DNA of 64,000 bases from Sphingopyxis terrae subsp. terrae NBRC 15098 (GTDB taxonomy: Bacteria; Pseudomonadota; Alphaproteobacteria; Sphingomonadales; Sphingomonadaceae). This document shows positions 35,413 to 43,675 of the stretch, piece by piece. Position 1 is the stretch's first letter. Each line of letters starts with the position of its first letter. Location of the stretch: assembly GCF_001598815.1 (NCBI RefSeq), contig NZ_BCZQ01000003.1, positions 372,001 to 436,000 of the forward strand, given 5' to 3'. The notes below the pieces were generated by a model. That model was given only the letters and a program-made list of their open reading frames with translations. It did not search any database and had not been told where the DNA came from. The translations under genes were made by a program, and so were the position numbers.

Positions 35413-35456
35413 GCATTTTCCAGTCAGGTGGAATCACCTGACGATCCAGAAAATGC
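35413..35456 (+). terminator. Cruciform repeat after adenosine deaminase
   Basis: GCATTTTC (35413-35420) pairs with GAAAATGC (35449-35456), and inside it GTCAGGTG pairs with CACCTGAC, giving a nested stem beginning just past the add stop. This AGCATTTTC...GAAAATGC element is a known type of alphaproteobacterial intergenic repeat and probably ends add transcription. Confidence 0.65.
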
Positions 35457-35470
35457 GGAAAAACAAGAAT

Positions 35471-35511
35471 CTAGAGCGGGCGATCCGATGCAATCGGATC
35501 GCCCGCTCTAG
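35471..35511. terminator. Perfect 19-bp inverted repeat at the end of the TonB receptor gene
   Basis: CTAGAGCGGGCGATCCGAT (35471-35489) and its exact complement (35493-35511) flank a 3-base loop. The right arm includes the TAG stop codon and last codon of the minus-strand receptor gene. It probably terminates both converging transcripts. Confidence 0.75.
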
Positions 35512-37616
35512 AATTTCCCGCGAACCGAGAAAGCGAAGATCGGCCCGATCAACCGATCGCGCTTTTCGACGAAGGCAATCGGGCTTTCGCCGCGCAATCC
35601 CGTCCACACCGTACGGTCGCGCTTCGACCTTGCATTGAGGATGTTCGCCACCGTCGCACGGACCGTCAGGCCGAACACATCCTTGTTTTCGACAAAGATG
35701 TTGGCGAACACAGGCCCCTCCCACGCGGTGTCGATCTGGTTGCGGCGATAGACCGGCTGGTAATGCGAATGGTTGGCGCTCGTGCCCCAGGCCCAGTCGC
35801 TGCCGGGAATATCGTGGCGCAGGCTCAGCTCGACGACCCGGTCGGTAAAGCCGTTCCACTGGCGCGTCTCGCCGGTGAAGGGATCGCGCAGCGAACTTTT
35901 CTGAAGCAGCAGCCGCGCTTCGATCTTCATGCCCTTGATGCCGGCCGGATCGAGATTGATCGTCGAGGTCCAGTCGATCGCGCCGGCGCGCGCCTTGGCA
36001 ATGTTACCGACGCCTTCGCCATCGCCGATCGGGATCACATCGACCCGGTCTTCGACGTCGCGGTACACGAAGAACAGCTTCGTCGATCCCCACGCCCCGA
36101 ACCGCTTGTTGACCTCCAGTTCATAGCTCCAGTCCTGCTGCGGCCGCAGATCGGTGTTGCTTCCATTCTGGTTGTCGTCGTTCAGAAAAGCGCGTGCGAG
36201 GAAATCGTAGAAGCTCAGCTGCAGCACGCGGCGCCGGATCTTGAGCGACATGTCGAAATCGGGCGCCGGCGCCCAGGCGATCGACAGCGATCCCTTCGGT
36301 CGGAAGAAGCTGCGGGTCAGGCCGTTCACGCCGCTTTGCGTGATCGTCGACCGTTCGGCGCCCGCAACGACCTGCACGTTCAGTTTGTCGGTGATCTTGC
36401 GGCCAAAACTCAATAGGCTTTCGTAGCGATCCTCCTTCACGCCGCCGGTGCCGCCCGGGAACGGAAGCTCGACGAACGTCCCGGTCGGATCGAGCGTATA
36501 AAGCGCCGCGACATTGTCGAGCGTGTTGAAGGCCGCCTCCCCCGACAACTCCCAATCGCCGCCCAGCATCTTCCACTGATATTCGCCGCGCGCGATCGTC
36601 TCGCCGATATCGCCCGTCTGGGTGAAGCGATCGCCCACCGCAGGCGATCCGTCCGAAAAGCTGGTGATCACTTCCTGCGAATAGGGTTCATGGCTGAAGC
36701 GCCGCAGCCCGATCAGCTTCAGTTTTCCGGGGCCGACCCCGAACTGGTAATCGCCGTTGATTTCGTAATTCCAGCTGTTCGGATTTTCGCGAACGGTGCG
36801 ATATTCCTCTGGGGCGCCGTCGCGCGTCCGACGTCCGAATTCGACATAGGGATTATAGATGCGCTGATAATGGGCGCCCAGATGGCCCACCGTATCGGCG
36901 GGGCCGTCCCAGGTCAGCCGCCCTGAAAGCTTCGGCGTGTCATAGGGACTGCGCCAGACATCGTGGCGGCGCTCGATGATGTTGCCGTCGCCGTCGGTGA
37001 TGATCGTCGGCCCACCCGCGGAACTGCGCGCCGAATCATTGTTATAGAGACCCAGTTCATATTCGATCGTTCCCTTGCGGCCACGGACCGAAATGTCGCC
37101 GCGCGTGTAGAGCGGATGCGCATAATGAGCGCGAAACTCGGGCTTCCACGCAAATTGGCCCGAAAAATCGTCGGCGCGATAAACGATATTCGCAACCTGC
37201 CCCGACAAGCCGGGAATATCGAGCGAGGCGCCATCGACGATTTCGATGCGCTCGACATTTCCGGCGGGAATGCGCGACAGCAATGTCACCATATCGTCCG
37301 ACTTCGTCGAGGGACGCTCGCCGTTGAACAGGACATTGCCCGTCGCCTGCCCCAGCCCGCGGAGCTGTTCATTGTCGCGGATCGAAAAGCCCGGAACCTG
37401 ATTGAGCATGTCGTAGGCGTTCTTGGGCGCGTAGCGGACGAAGTCGGCGGGGGTAAAGACCTGCCGCGCGCTGCCGCCACTCGCCGGAGCGGCGGTCGGA
37501 GCCGGAACCGGCGGCGGGGCGGCGCTGTCGACCGCGGCATCCTGCGCGCTCGCCGTCGTCGCCGTCATCGATGCGGCAAGGGCGGCCGCCAACGCGAGTC
37601 CACTTGTCATCCGCAT
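35508..37616 (-). CDS. TonB-dependent receptor
   Basis: A 702-residue outer-membrane receptor: signal peptide (MRMTSGLALAAALAASMTATTASA), a Pro/Ala-rich stretch, a plug domain (AYDMLNQVPGFSIRDNEQLRGLGQATGNVLFNGERP in short strips, then RIPAGNVERIEIVDG) and a C-terminal beta barrel ending in Phe, as outer-membrane proteins do. It imports a substrate by TonB energy; which one is unknown. It overlaps the repeat-protein gene by one base (TGATG) and is the last of four genes headed by BlaI and a BlaR1-like protease, an unusual setting for such a receptor. Confidence 0.9.
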   Translation of the reverse strand: MRMTSGLALAAALAASMTATTASAQDAAVDSAAPPPVPAPTAAPASGGSARQVFTPADFVRYAPKNAYDMLNQVPGFSIRDNEQLRGLGQATGNVLFNGERPSTKSDDMVTLLSRIPAGNVERIEIVDGASLDIPGLSGQVANIVYRADDFSGQFAWKPEFRAHYAHPLYTRGDISVRGRKGTIEYELGLYNNDSARSSAGGPTIITDGDGNIIERRHDVWRSPYDTPKLSGRLTWDGPADTVGHLGAHYQRIYNPYVEFGRRTRDGAPEEYRTVRENPNSWNYEINGDYQFGVGPGKLKLIGLRRFSHEPYSQEVITSFSDGSPAVGDRFTQTGDIGETIARGEYQWKMLGGDWELSGEAAFNTLDNVAALYTLDPTGTFVELPFPGGTGGVKEDRYESLLSFGRKITDKLNVQVVAGAERSTITQSGVNGLTRSFFRPKGSLSIAWAPAPDFDMSLKIRRRVLQLSFYDFLARAFLNDDNQNGSNTDLRPQQDWSYELEVNKRFGAWGSTKLFFVYRDVEDRVDVIPIGDGEGVGNIAKARAGAIDWTSTINLDPAGIKGMKIEARLLLQKSSLRDPFTGETRQWNGFTDRVVELSLRHDIPGSDWAWGTSANHSHYQPVYRRNQIDTAWEGPVFANIFVENKDVFGLTVRATVANILNARSKRDRTVWTGLRGESPIAFVEKRDRLIGPIFAFSVRGKF

Positions 37617-38371
37617 CACTGCGTGCCTCCGGCTGCCGCATTCATCGAGCGCGCATAGTCGGGGGTAATCCCCAACGCCTTCATGCTGATCACCTGGTCG
37701 GAGGTCAGCTTTGCGTAACCGGCCTCTGCCAGCCCGCGCACATAGTCGCGGTCGACGCCCAGCGCCTTGCACGCGATCGCATCGTTGATCGAGGTGAGCC
37801 GAAGCGCGCCTGACTGGAGGTCGCGGACATAAGCGGGCGTCACCTTCAACGCTGCCGCCGCGACAAGTTCGCCGATGTGCGGACGAAGCCCCGCGTCGAT
37901 CAGGCCGTCGGCCAGTTCCACCGTCGCATCGACCATCAACATGGCGAGTTGTTCCTTGCGCGTCGGCGTGCCGACACCGCGGCTCTCCAGCGCGGTCGCG
38001 AAGCCGGCATCGGGCGCAAAGCGGCATTGTCCCTCGCCCTCATAGGCTGCGTGCAGACTGCCCGTGCAATCGAGGCGGCCCGCCGCGTGCACCACGCTGA
38101 AGCTGACCGGACCGCGCCCGCCGCCCAGCGTGTCCCGCGCCGCGGAAAATTCCGCGCGGGCACCGTCGAGAGCAACGCTGCTGGTCGATTGCTTGGCACG
38201 AAGCTGCAGGCGCGGATCGCCGTCGCCGTCGTCGGGTTGCGAAACATCCCAGCGGATCGCGCTGCTCTCCTGGGCCGAGGCCGCGGTCGGCTGCGCAGGG
38301 GCAGCGCAGGCGATCAGGGTCAACAGTACGCTGCCGGCGGCGACAAATAATGTCTTCGATTGTGGTTTCAT
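37616..38371 (-). CDS. Lipoprotein-like protein with repeats shared with the BlaR1-like sensor
   Basis: A 251-residue exported protein; the N-terminus (KTLFVAAGSVLLTLIACAAP) contains a lipobox-like LIAC, so it may be lipid-anchored. The middle is a beta-rich domain (FSVVHAAGRLDCTGSL). The last 90 residues are three copies of a roughly 25-residue repeat (core KALGVxxxYVRxL), the same as in the M56 protease gene directly upstream. The ATG at 38371 follows GGAGGAG with eight bases between; GTG 38380 is possible. It sits between sensor and receptor genes, so it may pass a signal between them. No known function. Confidence 0.75.
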   Translation of the reverse strand: MKPQSKTLFVAAGSVLLTLIACAAPAQPTAASAQESSAIRWDVSQPDDGDGDPRLQLRAKQSTSSVALDGARAEFSAARDTLGGGRGPVSFSVVHAAGRLDCTGSLHAAYEGEGQCRFAPDAGFATALESRGVGTPTRKEQLAMLMVDATVELADGLIDAGLRPHIGELVAAAALKVTPAYVRDLQSGALRLTSINDAIACKALGVDRDYVRGLAEAGYAKLTSDQVISMKALGITPDYARSMNAAAGGTQ

Positions 38372-38484
38372 TGGGGGCACTCCTCCTCCGTGCGCCGGGC
38401 GAGCGTCATCGCTCGCCGCCGCAGCGGCGCTTCAAAATCAGGCTTCGATGAGCGGCGGCTTGGCTTCGGCCAGTGGCCGAAGGG

Positions 38485-40185
38485 TCAGTCCTGCGGCGCT
38501 GCGGGATTTTCAGGCGGTGCTGGCGGGCGCGGCGGACTTATCCGCGCGACCCTGCCGTCGGCGCTGCGCGCCTCGAGCGTTCCGTCCGGTCCGATGCGTG
38601 CGGTCGCGCCCGAGCTGGACCGGACTTCGCTATAGGCCCCGCCCCAATTGCCCAGCGCGCGCGCCTCGATCGCATCGTCGGGGTCGCGCATCGCGCGGCC
38701 CGCGGCACGCATCTGGCGGACATAGTCGCCGGTGACGCCCATGGCGCGCATCGCCGTCAGATCGTCGAGATTCACATCGGGGAAATAGCGCCGCATGTCG
38801 CGGGCATAGGCCGGGTCGATGCCCACCGCTTTCGCGCCAACCAGATCGCCGACATCGGCGTTCGGAAAGACACGGCGCATCGCGTTGATATAGGCCGGGT
38901 CGACGCCGGTCGCCTTGGCCGCGATAATGTCGTCGGCATCGGCATGGCCGCTTTCGCGCATCTTGCGGACATCGTCGGGCGTCACGCCGACCGCGCGCAT
39001 GCCGACAAGATCGTCGGGCGACAGCGGCTTGCCGGCAGCAGCAGAGGCCGGCTTGTCGGTCCGCTCGGCCGCCGAACCCACGGCCGCGGCGGACTGCAAT
39101 GCCGCGGCCGGGGCGGTTGCGACGGGGGTGTGGACAGGCCCCGACGCGGACGGTGTGGCGGTCGCGGAAAAGGCGGCAAGCGGCGCCGATACGCCGGCGA
39201 GCAGCACCAGGCTCATCAGAACCCAGCTCGCACTGGCGGGTCCGCGCTTCAGGCTGCCGTCGAGCACGCGGGTGATCCGGCGCTTCAGGCTGTTCTGCGC
39301 CGGCGCGACGCCGTGGGCGGCAAGCAGCGCGCCCTGATTGTCGTGACGCGCCGCACCGACGAGCAGCGAGGCATAGTCGGGACCGTCGATGTCGGCGAGC
39401 AGGACGGCATCATCGGCCGCTTCCTCGCGCAATTGATGGCTTTCGCGCGCCAGCATCCAGACGAGCGGATTGAACCAGAACAGCGCGCAGGCAAGGCGCG
39501 CCGCGAGCAGCTTCGCCCAGTCGAGCCGCGCGACATGCGCCAGTTCGTGCGCGATAATCGCTTCGGCCTCGGCCACGGCATCGACCGCGGCGGGGTTGAG
39601 CACGATCGTCGGGCGGACCACGCCCCAACTGATCGGCGAGCGCAGTTCGTTGCTGACCAACAGCGCGGTCCCGTGCTTGAAGCCCATCCGCCGCTGCGCT
39701 TCGGCGAGGGCCGACAGCCACGAAGGCTGAACCAGCACATCGGCCCGGCCGCGCATCGCGAACAGGCGCACCACGGCAACGGTCATCAAAAGGGCAAGCA
39801 GGAACAGGGGAAAGCTGTACACCCATATGGCAAGGTCGGCCATCGCGGGCAGCGTCCAACCGGCATCGGCTTTGCGATCCGCAGCCATCGCCGACGCCGC
39901 AGCGCCGGGCTGAGTCGCCGCCGCGGGAGGCGCCTCGACAACCGTCGGTGGCGCCGACATTGCAGGCGCAGACGCTTCCACCCAGCCGGCGGGCAGCGGG
40001 GCCCATTCGGGAAGCGCCAGCGTCGCCACGGGCAGCAGCAGCAGCGCCGCCAGCCCGGCATGCGCGATAAGCGAACGCTCGCCTGCCGAACGCGACCGCG
40101 CGAGGCGCAGCAACACCAGCGTCAGCCCGGCGATGATCGCCGATTTCCAGGCAAGACCCAGCAGGGTCGCGGCGGTGATCATCAT
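38485..40185 (-). CDS. BlaR1/MecR1-like M56 family membrane metalloprotease with C-terminal repeats
   Basis: A 566-residue membrane-embedded zinc protease. Hydrophobic segments at about 5-26, 40-58, 115-140 and 322-340 surround the M56 catalytic motif HELAH (213-217) with a second Glu near 254 (REEAADDA). In BlaR1 this domain cuts BlaI after a signal is sensed. In place of a penicillin-binding domain the C-terminus (about 389-505) has four copies of a 26-28-residue repeat (DDLxxxRAxGVxPxYVRxMR). It overlaps blaI (ATGA), so translation is coupled. The signal it senses is unknown. Confidence 0.88.
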   Translation of the reverse strand: MMITAATLLGLAWKSAIIAGLTLVLLRLARSRSAGERSLIAHAGLAALLLLPVATLALPEWAPLPAGWVEASAPAMSAPPTVVEAPPAAATQPGAAASAMAADRKADAGWTLPAMADLAIWVYSFPLFLLALLMTVAVVRLFAMRGRADVLVQPSWLSALAEAQRRMGFKHGTALLVSNELRSPISWGVVRPTIVLNPAAVDAVAEAEAIIAHELAHVARLDWAKLLAARLACALFWFNPLVWMLARESHQLREEAADDAVLLADIDGPDYASLLVGAARHDNQGALLAAHGVAPAQNSLKRRITRVLDGSLKRGPASASWVLMSLVLLAGVSAPLAAFSATATPSASGPVHTPVATAPAAALQSAAAVGSAAERTDKPASAAAGKPLSPDDLVGMRAVGVTPDDVRKMRESGHADADDIIAAKATGVDPAYINAMRRVFPNADVGDLVGAKAVGIDPAYARDMRRYFPDVNLDDLTAMRAMGVTGDYVRQMRAAGRAMRDPDDAIEARALGNWGGAYSEVRSSSGATARIGPDGTLEARSADGRVARISPPRPPAPPENPAAPQD

Positions 40186-40559
40186 TTCGTCCTCCCTTCG
40201 CGCGCTTCAGCGATCAGCTTTTCCAGCTCATCGAGATCGCCCGCACTCATCTTGTCCTGCATGCCGAGCAGAGCCGCGGCGGCGCTGGTCGCCGATCCGT
40301 TGAAAAAGACGCGCACCACCTGGGTCAGCGCCGATTTGCTCGCCGTCTTCTCTTCGACGCTCGGCGCATAGAGAAAGCCGCGATCCGAGGCCTCGCGAAC
40401 GACGAAGCCCTTGGCCTCGAGCCGCTTGAGCATTGCGCGAATCGCCGATCCGGACAGTTCGGCGGGCAAAGCCTCGCCGATTTCGGTCACGGTCGACGCA
40501 CCACGTTCGTAAAGAATATCGACAATTTCGCGTTCCCGCGGGGGCAAGCTCGACAACAT
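40182..40559 (-). CDS. BlaI/MecI/CopY family transcriptional repressor
   Basis: A 125-residue winged-helix repressor of the BlaI group: N-terminal DNA-binding domain (REREIVDILYERGASTVTEIGEAL, AIRAMLKRLEAKGFV) and a C-terminal dimer helix part (MSAGDLDELEKLIAEAREG). The ATG at 40559 follows AAAAGG; a GTG three codons upstream is possible. Two TACA-TT-TGTA palindromes directly upstream are its likely operators, giving autoregulation. It is cotranscribed with the M56 protease that would inactivate it, the repeat protein and the TonB receptor. Confidence 0.92.
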   Translation of the reverse strand: MLSSLPPREREIVDILYERGASTVTEIGEALPAELSGSAIRAMLKRLEAKGFVVREASDRGFLYAPSVEEKTASKSALTQVVRVFFNGSATSAAAALLGMQDKMSAGDLDELEKLIAEAREGRTK

Positions 40560-40575
40560 GCGAATCACCTTTTGC

Positions 40576-40605
40576 GCTACATTTGTAGCGTGCTACATTT
40601 GTAGC
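40576..40605. promoter_or_regulatory. Tandem BlaI-type operators
   Basis: Two identical 14-base palindromes GCTACATTTGTAGC (40576-40589 and 40592-40605), 16 bases apart, match the TACA/TGTA plan of BlaI/MecI operators. They lie 17-46 bases upstream of blaI and about 95 bases from the divergent DUF885 gene, so both directions may be controlled. Confidence 0.88.
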
Positions 40606-40698
40606 GCATGCTTGGCAAGGGGTTTTATTCGACCAATACACATGCTTGCGGCAAAGCCCCCGAAACCATAGGGTCCGCGGCATGACAGGAGGACAAAT

Positions 40699-42513
40699 AT
40701 GATCGATTTCGCGCTGGATCGCCGGACGCTGCTAGCGGGCATGGGCATGGCGTCGGCGGGGCTTGCGATGCCGGCATGGGGTGCGGACAGCGCCGACGCG
40801 CGCCTCGATGCACTGCTCACCCGCCAGTTCGATCAGGCGCTGATTGACGACCCGACCCGCGCCGCGAGCCTGGGCCTCGATATCGGTGCGCGCGCCGGGC
40901 TGCGAGCGCGATTTCCCGACTGGTCGGCCGCCGCGCGGACCGCACGCGACCGCCGGATCGACACCGACCTTGCCGCACTGCACGCGATCGATCGCGGTGC
41001 GCTCGGCGATAATGCGCGAGTGGCCTATGACAGCGCCGAATTCGATCTTGTGGCCCGCCAGCGACTGGCCCGCTTCCCCTATCACACCGGCGGCTTTGCG
41101 CACCGCGCCGGTCCCTATGCGATCACGCAGCTCGGCGGCTTCTATACCGGCGTCAGCACCTTTCTCGACAGCCAGCATCCGGTGAAGACCAAGGCCGACG
41201 CCGATGCCTATATCGCGCGAATGGAGGCAACGCCGGCGCTCCTCGACGATGATAGCGCGATCGTGCGCGCCAATGCCGCGATGGGCGTCGTCGCGCCGCG
41301 CTTCATCATCGAACAGGCCCTGCAACAGCTCGGCCGTTTACGCGACGGCGATGCGGCATCGAAGACGATCGTCGCCTCGCTCACGCGCCGCGCCAAAGCC
41401 ACCGGCCTCACCGGCTATGATGCACGTGCGCAGGCAATATTCGAAGGGCCGATCCGCGCCGCGCTGACGCGTCAGATCGACCTGCTGACGGCGCTGCTGC
41501 CCAAGGCTGGTGACGACGCAGGCGTATCGCGCCTTCCGGACGGTCCCGCCTATTATGCGGCGACGCTGGCGCAGCACACGACCACCGACATGACCGCCGA
41601 GCAGATCCATCAATTGGGACTCGACCAGCTTGCCGATCTGCACGCGCGCATGGACCAGCTGCTGACGGCGCAGGGGTTTAAAGAGGGCAGCTTGCGCCAG
41701 CGGCTCGACGCGCTGACCGCGACCGAGGGCCAGTTGTTCGCCAATGACGATACGGGGCGCGCGGCGCTGCTCGCCTATCTCAACGATCGGCTCACCACGA
41801 TTCGCGCGCGACTGCCGCAAGTTTTCAGCCGGATGCCGCGCGCGCCCTACGAAATCCGCCGCGTGCCGCCCGAGATCGAGATCGGCGCCCCCGGCGGTTC
41901 GGCGCAGGCGGGTACGCCCGACGGGTCGCGCCCGGGCATTTTCTTCATCAATCTGCGCGATACGCACGAATGGCCGCGATACACGCTGCCGACGCTCGCC
42001 TTTCACGAGGGGGCACCGGGGCATCTGTTCGAAAATGCCCTTAAGTTCGAAGACGCGGCCTTGCCGCTTTACCGCCAATCCTCTTACGTCACGGCCTATG
42101 GCGAAGGCTGGGGGCTGTATGCCGAGCAGGTTGCGGCCGAGCTCGGGATGTACGACGACGATCCGCTCGGCGAGATCGGCTATCTGGCGTCCTATGCGTT
42201 TCGCGCGTCGCGCCTCGTCGTCGATACCGGGCTGCACGCCAAGGGCTGGAATCGCCAGCAGGCGATCGACTTCATGGTCGAAAACTCGTCCGAAACGCCA
42301 AGTTCGGCGCGAACCGAGATCGACCGCTACATCGTCTATCCGGGGCAAGCCTGTTCGTACAAGGTCGGTCAGACCGCGATCAGCCGGCTGCGTGACGAGG
42401 TTTCGTCGCACCGCGATTACGACATCAAGCGTTTCCACGACGTCGTGCTCGGTGCCGGACGCATCCCGCTTGCGGTGCTCGAACGCCGCGTACGCGACGC
42501 CTTTCCGGCTTGA
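40699..42513 (+). CDS. DUF885 family putative hydrolase/peptidase with Tat-like signal
   Basis: A 604-residue DUF885 protein, a family with a zinc-peptidase-like fold. The N-terminus DRRTLLAGMGMASAGLAMPAWG has twin arginines and a hydrophobic stretch, so it is probably exported by the Tat route. The family motif FHEGAPGH, with two His and one Glu as likely metal ligands, is at about 434-441. The substrate is unknown; peptidase activity is the usual proposal. It is divergent from the blaI operon, with BlaI-type operators between, so it may be part of the same response. Confidence 0.88.
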   Translation: MIDFALDRRTLLAGMGMASAGLAMPAWGADSADARLDALLTRQFDQALIDDPTRAASLGLDIGARAGLRARFPDWSAAARTARDRRIDTDLAALHAIDRGALGDNARVAYDSAEFDLVARQRLARFPYHTGGFAHRAGPYAITQLGGFYTGVSTFLDSQHPVKTKADADAYIARMEATPALLDDDSAIVRANAAMGVVAPRFIIEQALQQLGRLRDGDAASKTIVASLTRRAKATGLTGYDARAQAIFEGPIRAALTRQIDLLTALLPKAGDDAGVSRLPDGPAYYAATLAQHTTTDMTAEQIHQLGLDQLADLHARMDQLLTAQGFKEGSLRQRLDALTATEGQLFANDDTGRAALLAYLNDRLTTIRARLPQVFSRMPRAPYEIRRVPPEIEIGAPGGSAQAGTPDGSRPGIFFINLRDTHEWPRYTLPTLAFHEGAPGHLFENALKFEDAALPLYRQSSYVTAYGEGWGLYAEQVAAELGMYDDDPLGEIGYLASYAFRASRLVVDTGLHAKGWNRQQAIDFMVENSSETPSSARTEIDRYIVYPGQACSYKVGQTAISRLRDEVSSHRDYDIKRFHDVVLGAGRIPLAVLERRVRDAFPA

Positions 42514-42572
42514 GTTATTTCCCTCGGCCGTCCGGGCCGCTATCTGCAGCGGGCAGTCGAGGGAGTTTGACG

Positions 42573-43544
42573 ATGCCGATCAAGGCCGCCCGCCTCTATA
42601 ATGATGGCAAGCTCGTGCGCGAGCTGGGCCCGAACGAGGCCATTCCCGACCATTGCGATCCCGGCGACTTCTTCTGGCTTTGCCTGTTCGAGCCGACCCC
42701 CGGCGAGCTTGAGGGGATCGCCAGGCGCTTCGGCCTGCATCCGCTGGCGGTCGAAGATGCGCTGAAGGCCAACCAGCTCCCAAAGGTCGAAGCCTATGGC
42801 GAGCAATTGTTCGTCGTCGCCAGCACCGGCAATCGCGATGGCGATACGATCCAGTCGGGCGAAACCGCCTTCTTCCTTGGCCGTCACTTCATCGTGAGTG
42901 TCCGTCACGGGTCGGCGCGGACGCACAGCGAGGTGCGCGCACGGCTCGAATCCTTGCCGGCGAAACTGGCGCACGGCCCCGATTATGTTCTCTATGCGGT
43001 GCTCGATTTCATCGTCGACGGCTATTTCCCCGTGATCGACGCGATCGAGGACCGGCTGCTCACGGTCGAGGAAAGCGTCATGGACACGCCGCTCGACGCT
43101 GACGACATCCGGCATCTTTACGGCCAGCGGCACGAGATCATCCGTTTTCAACGCCTGGTCGGATTGATGAAGGATGTTGCATCGCGCCTGACCAGCGATG
43201 CCGACCTGCCGTGCATCGACGATGCCGTGCGCCCCTTTTTCCGCGACATCTGGGACCATGTGCAGCGCGCCGAATTCCGCCTCGTCGGATTGCGCGATGT
43301 CGCGGCGTCGGTCGTCGACACCAACAATCTGCTCGAACAGCAGCGGCAGGGCGCGATCACGCGCCAGCTTGCGGCCTGGGCCGCAATTCTGGCCGTGCCC
43401 ACCGCGATCGCGGGCATCTACGGCATGAATTTCGAGCATATGCCCGAACTCGGCTGGACTTTCGGCTATCCCTTCGCGCTCGGGCTGATGGGCAGCGTAT
43501 GTGCGCTCCTCTATTGGCGCTTCAAGCGGATCGGCTGGCTCTAA
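42573..43544 (+). CDS. corA: CorA family magnesium/cobalt transporter
   Basis: A 323-residue CorA channel: a large cytoplasmic N-terminal domain with long helices and two C-terminal membrane spans. The signature YGMNFEHMPEL (GMN at about 285-287) ends the first span and forms the ion-selective mouth; the short linker and second span follow, then a basic tail RFKRIGWL. It works as a pentamer in the inner membrane. The start at 42573 follows GAGGGAG; the open frame from 42510 overlaps the DUF885 gene and has no ribosome site. Confidence 0.93.
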   Translation: MPIKAARLYNDGKLVRELGPNEAIPDHCDPGDFFWLCLFEPTPGELEGIARRFGLHPLAVEDALKANQLPKVEAYGEQLFVVASTGNRDGDTIQSGETAFFLGRHFIVSVRHGSARTHSEVRARLESLPAKLAHGPDYVLYAVLDFIVDGYFPVIDAIEDRLLTVEESVMDTPLDADDIRHLYGQRHEIIRFQRLVGLMKDVASRLTSDADLPCIDDAVRPFFRDIWDHVQRAEFRLVGLRDVAASVVDTNNLLEQQRQGAITRQLAAWAAILAVPTAIAGIYGMNFEHMPELGWTFGYPFALGLMGSVCALLYWRFKRIGWL

Positions 43545-43675
43545 TATCGGCCCCGCTCTTGCCCCGTCGCCACCGGGGCGCTATCTGTCATCCGTCATCT
43601 TTTAGAGGAGTCAGAGGATCATGGACCGCAACTGAACGCATCGCCCCTAGCCTTGCCTTCAGGAAAGCCTTGTCC

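Noticed and set aside
37616-40559. A beta-lactam resistance locus
   Set aside because: There is a BlaI/BlaR1-like pair, but no beta-lactamase or penicillin-binding domain in the sensor or nearby genes.
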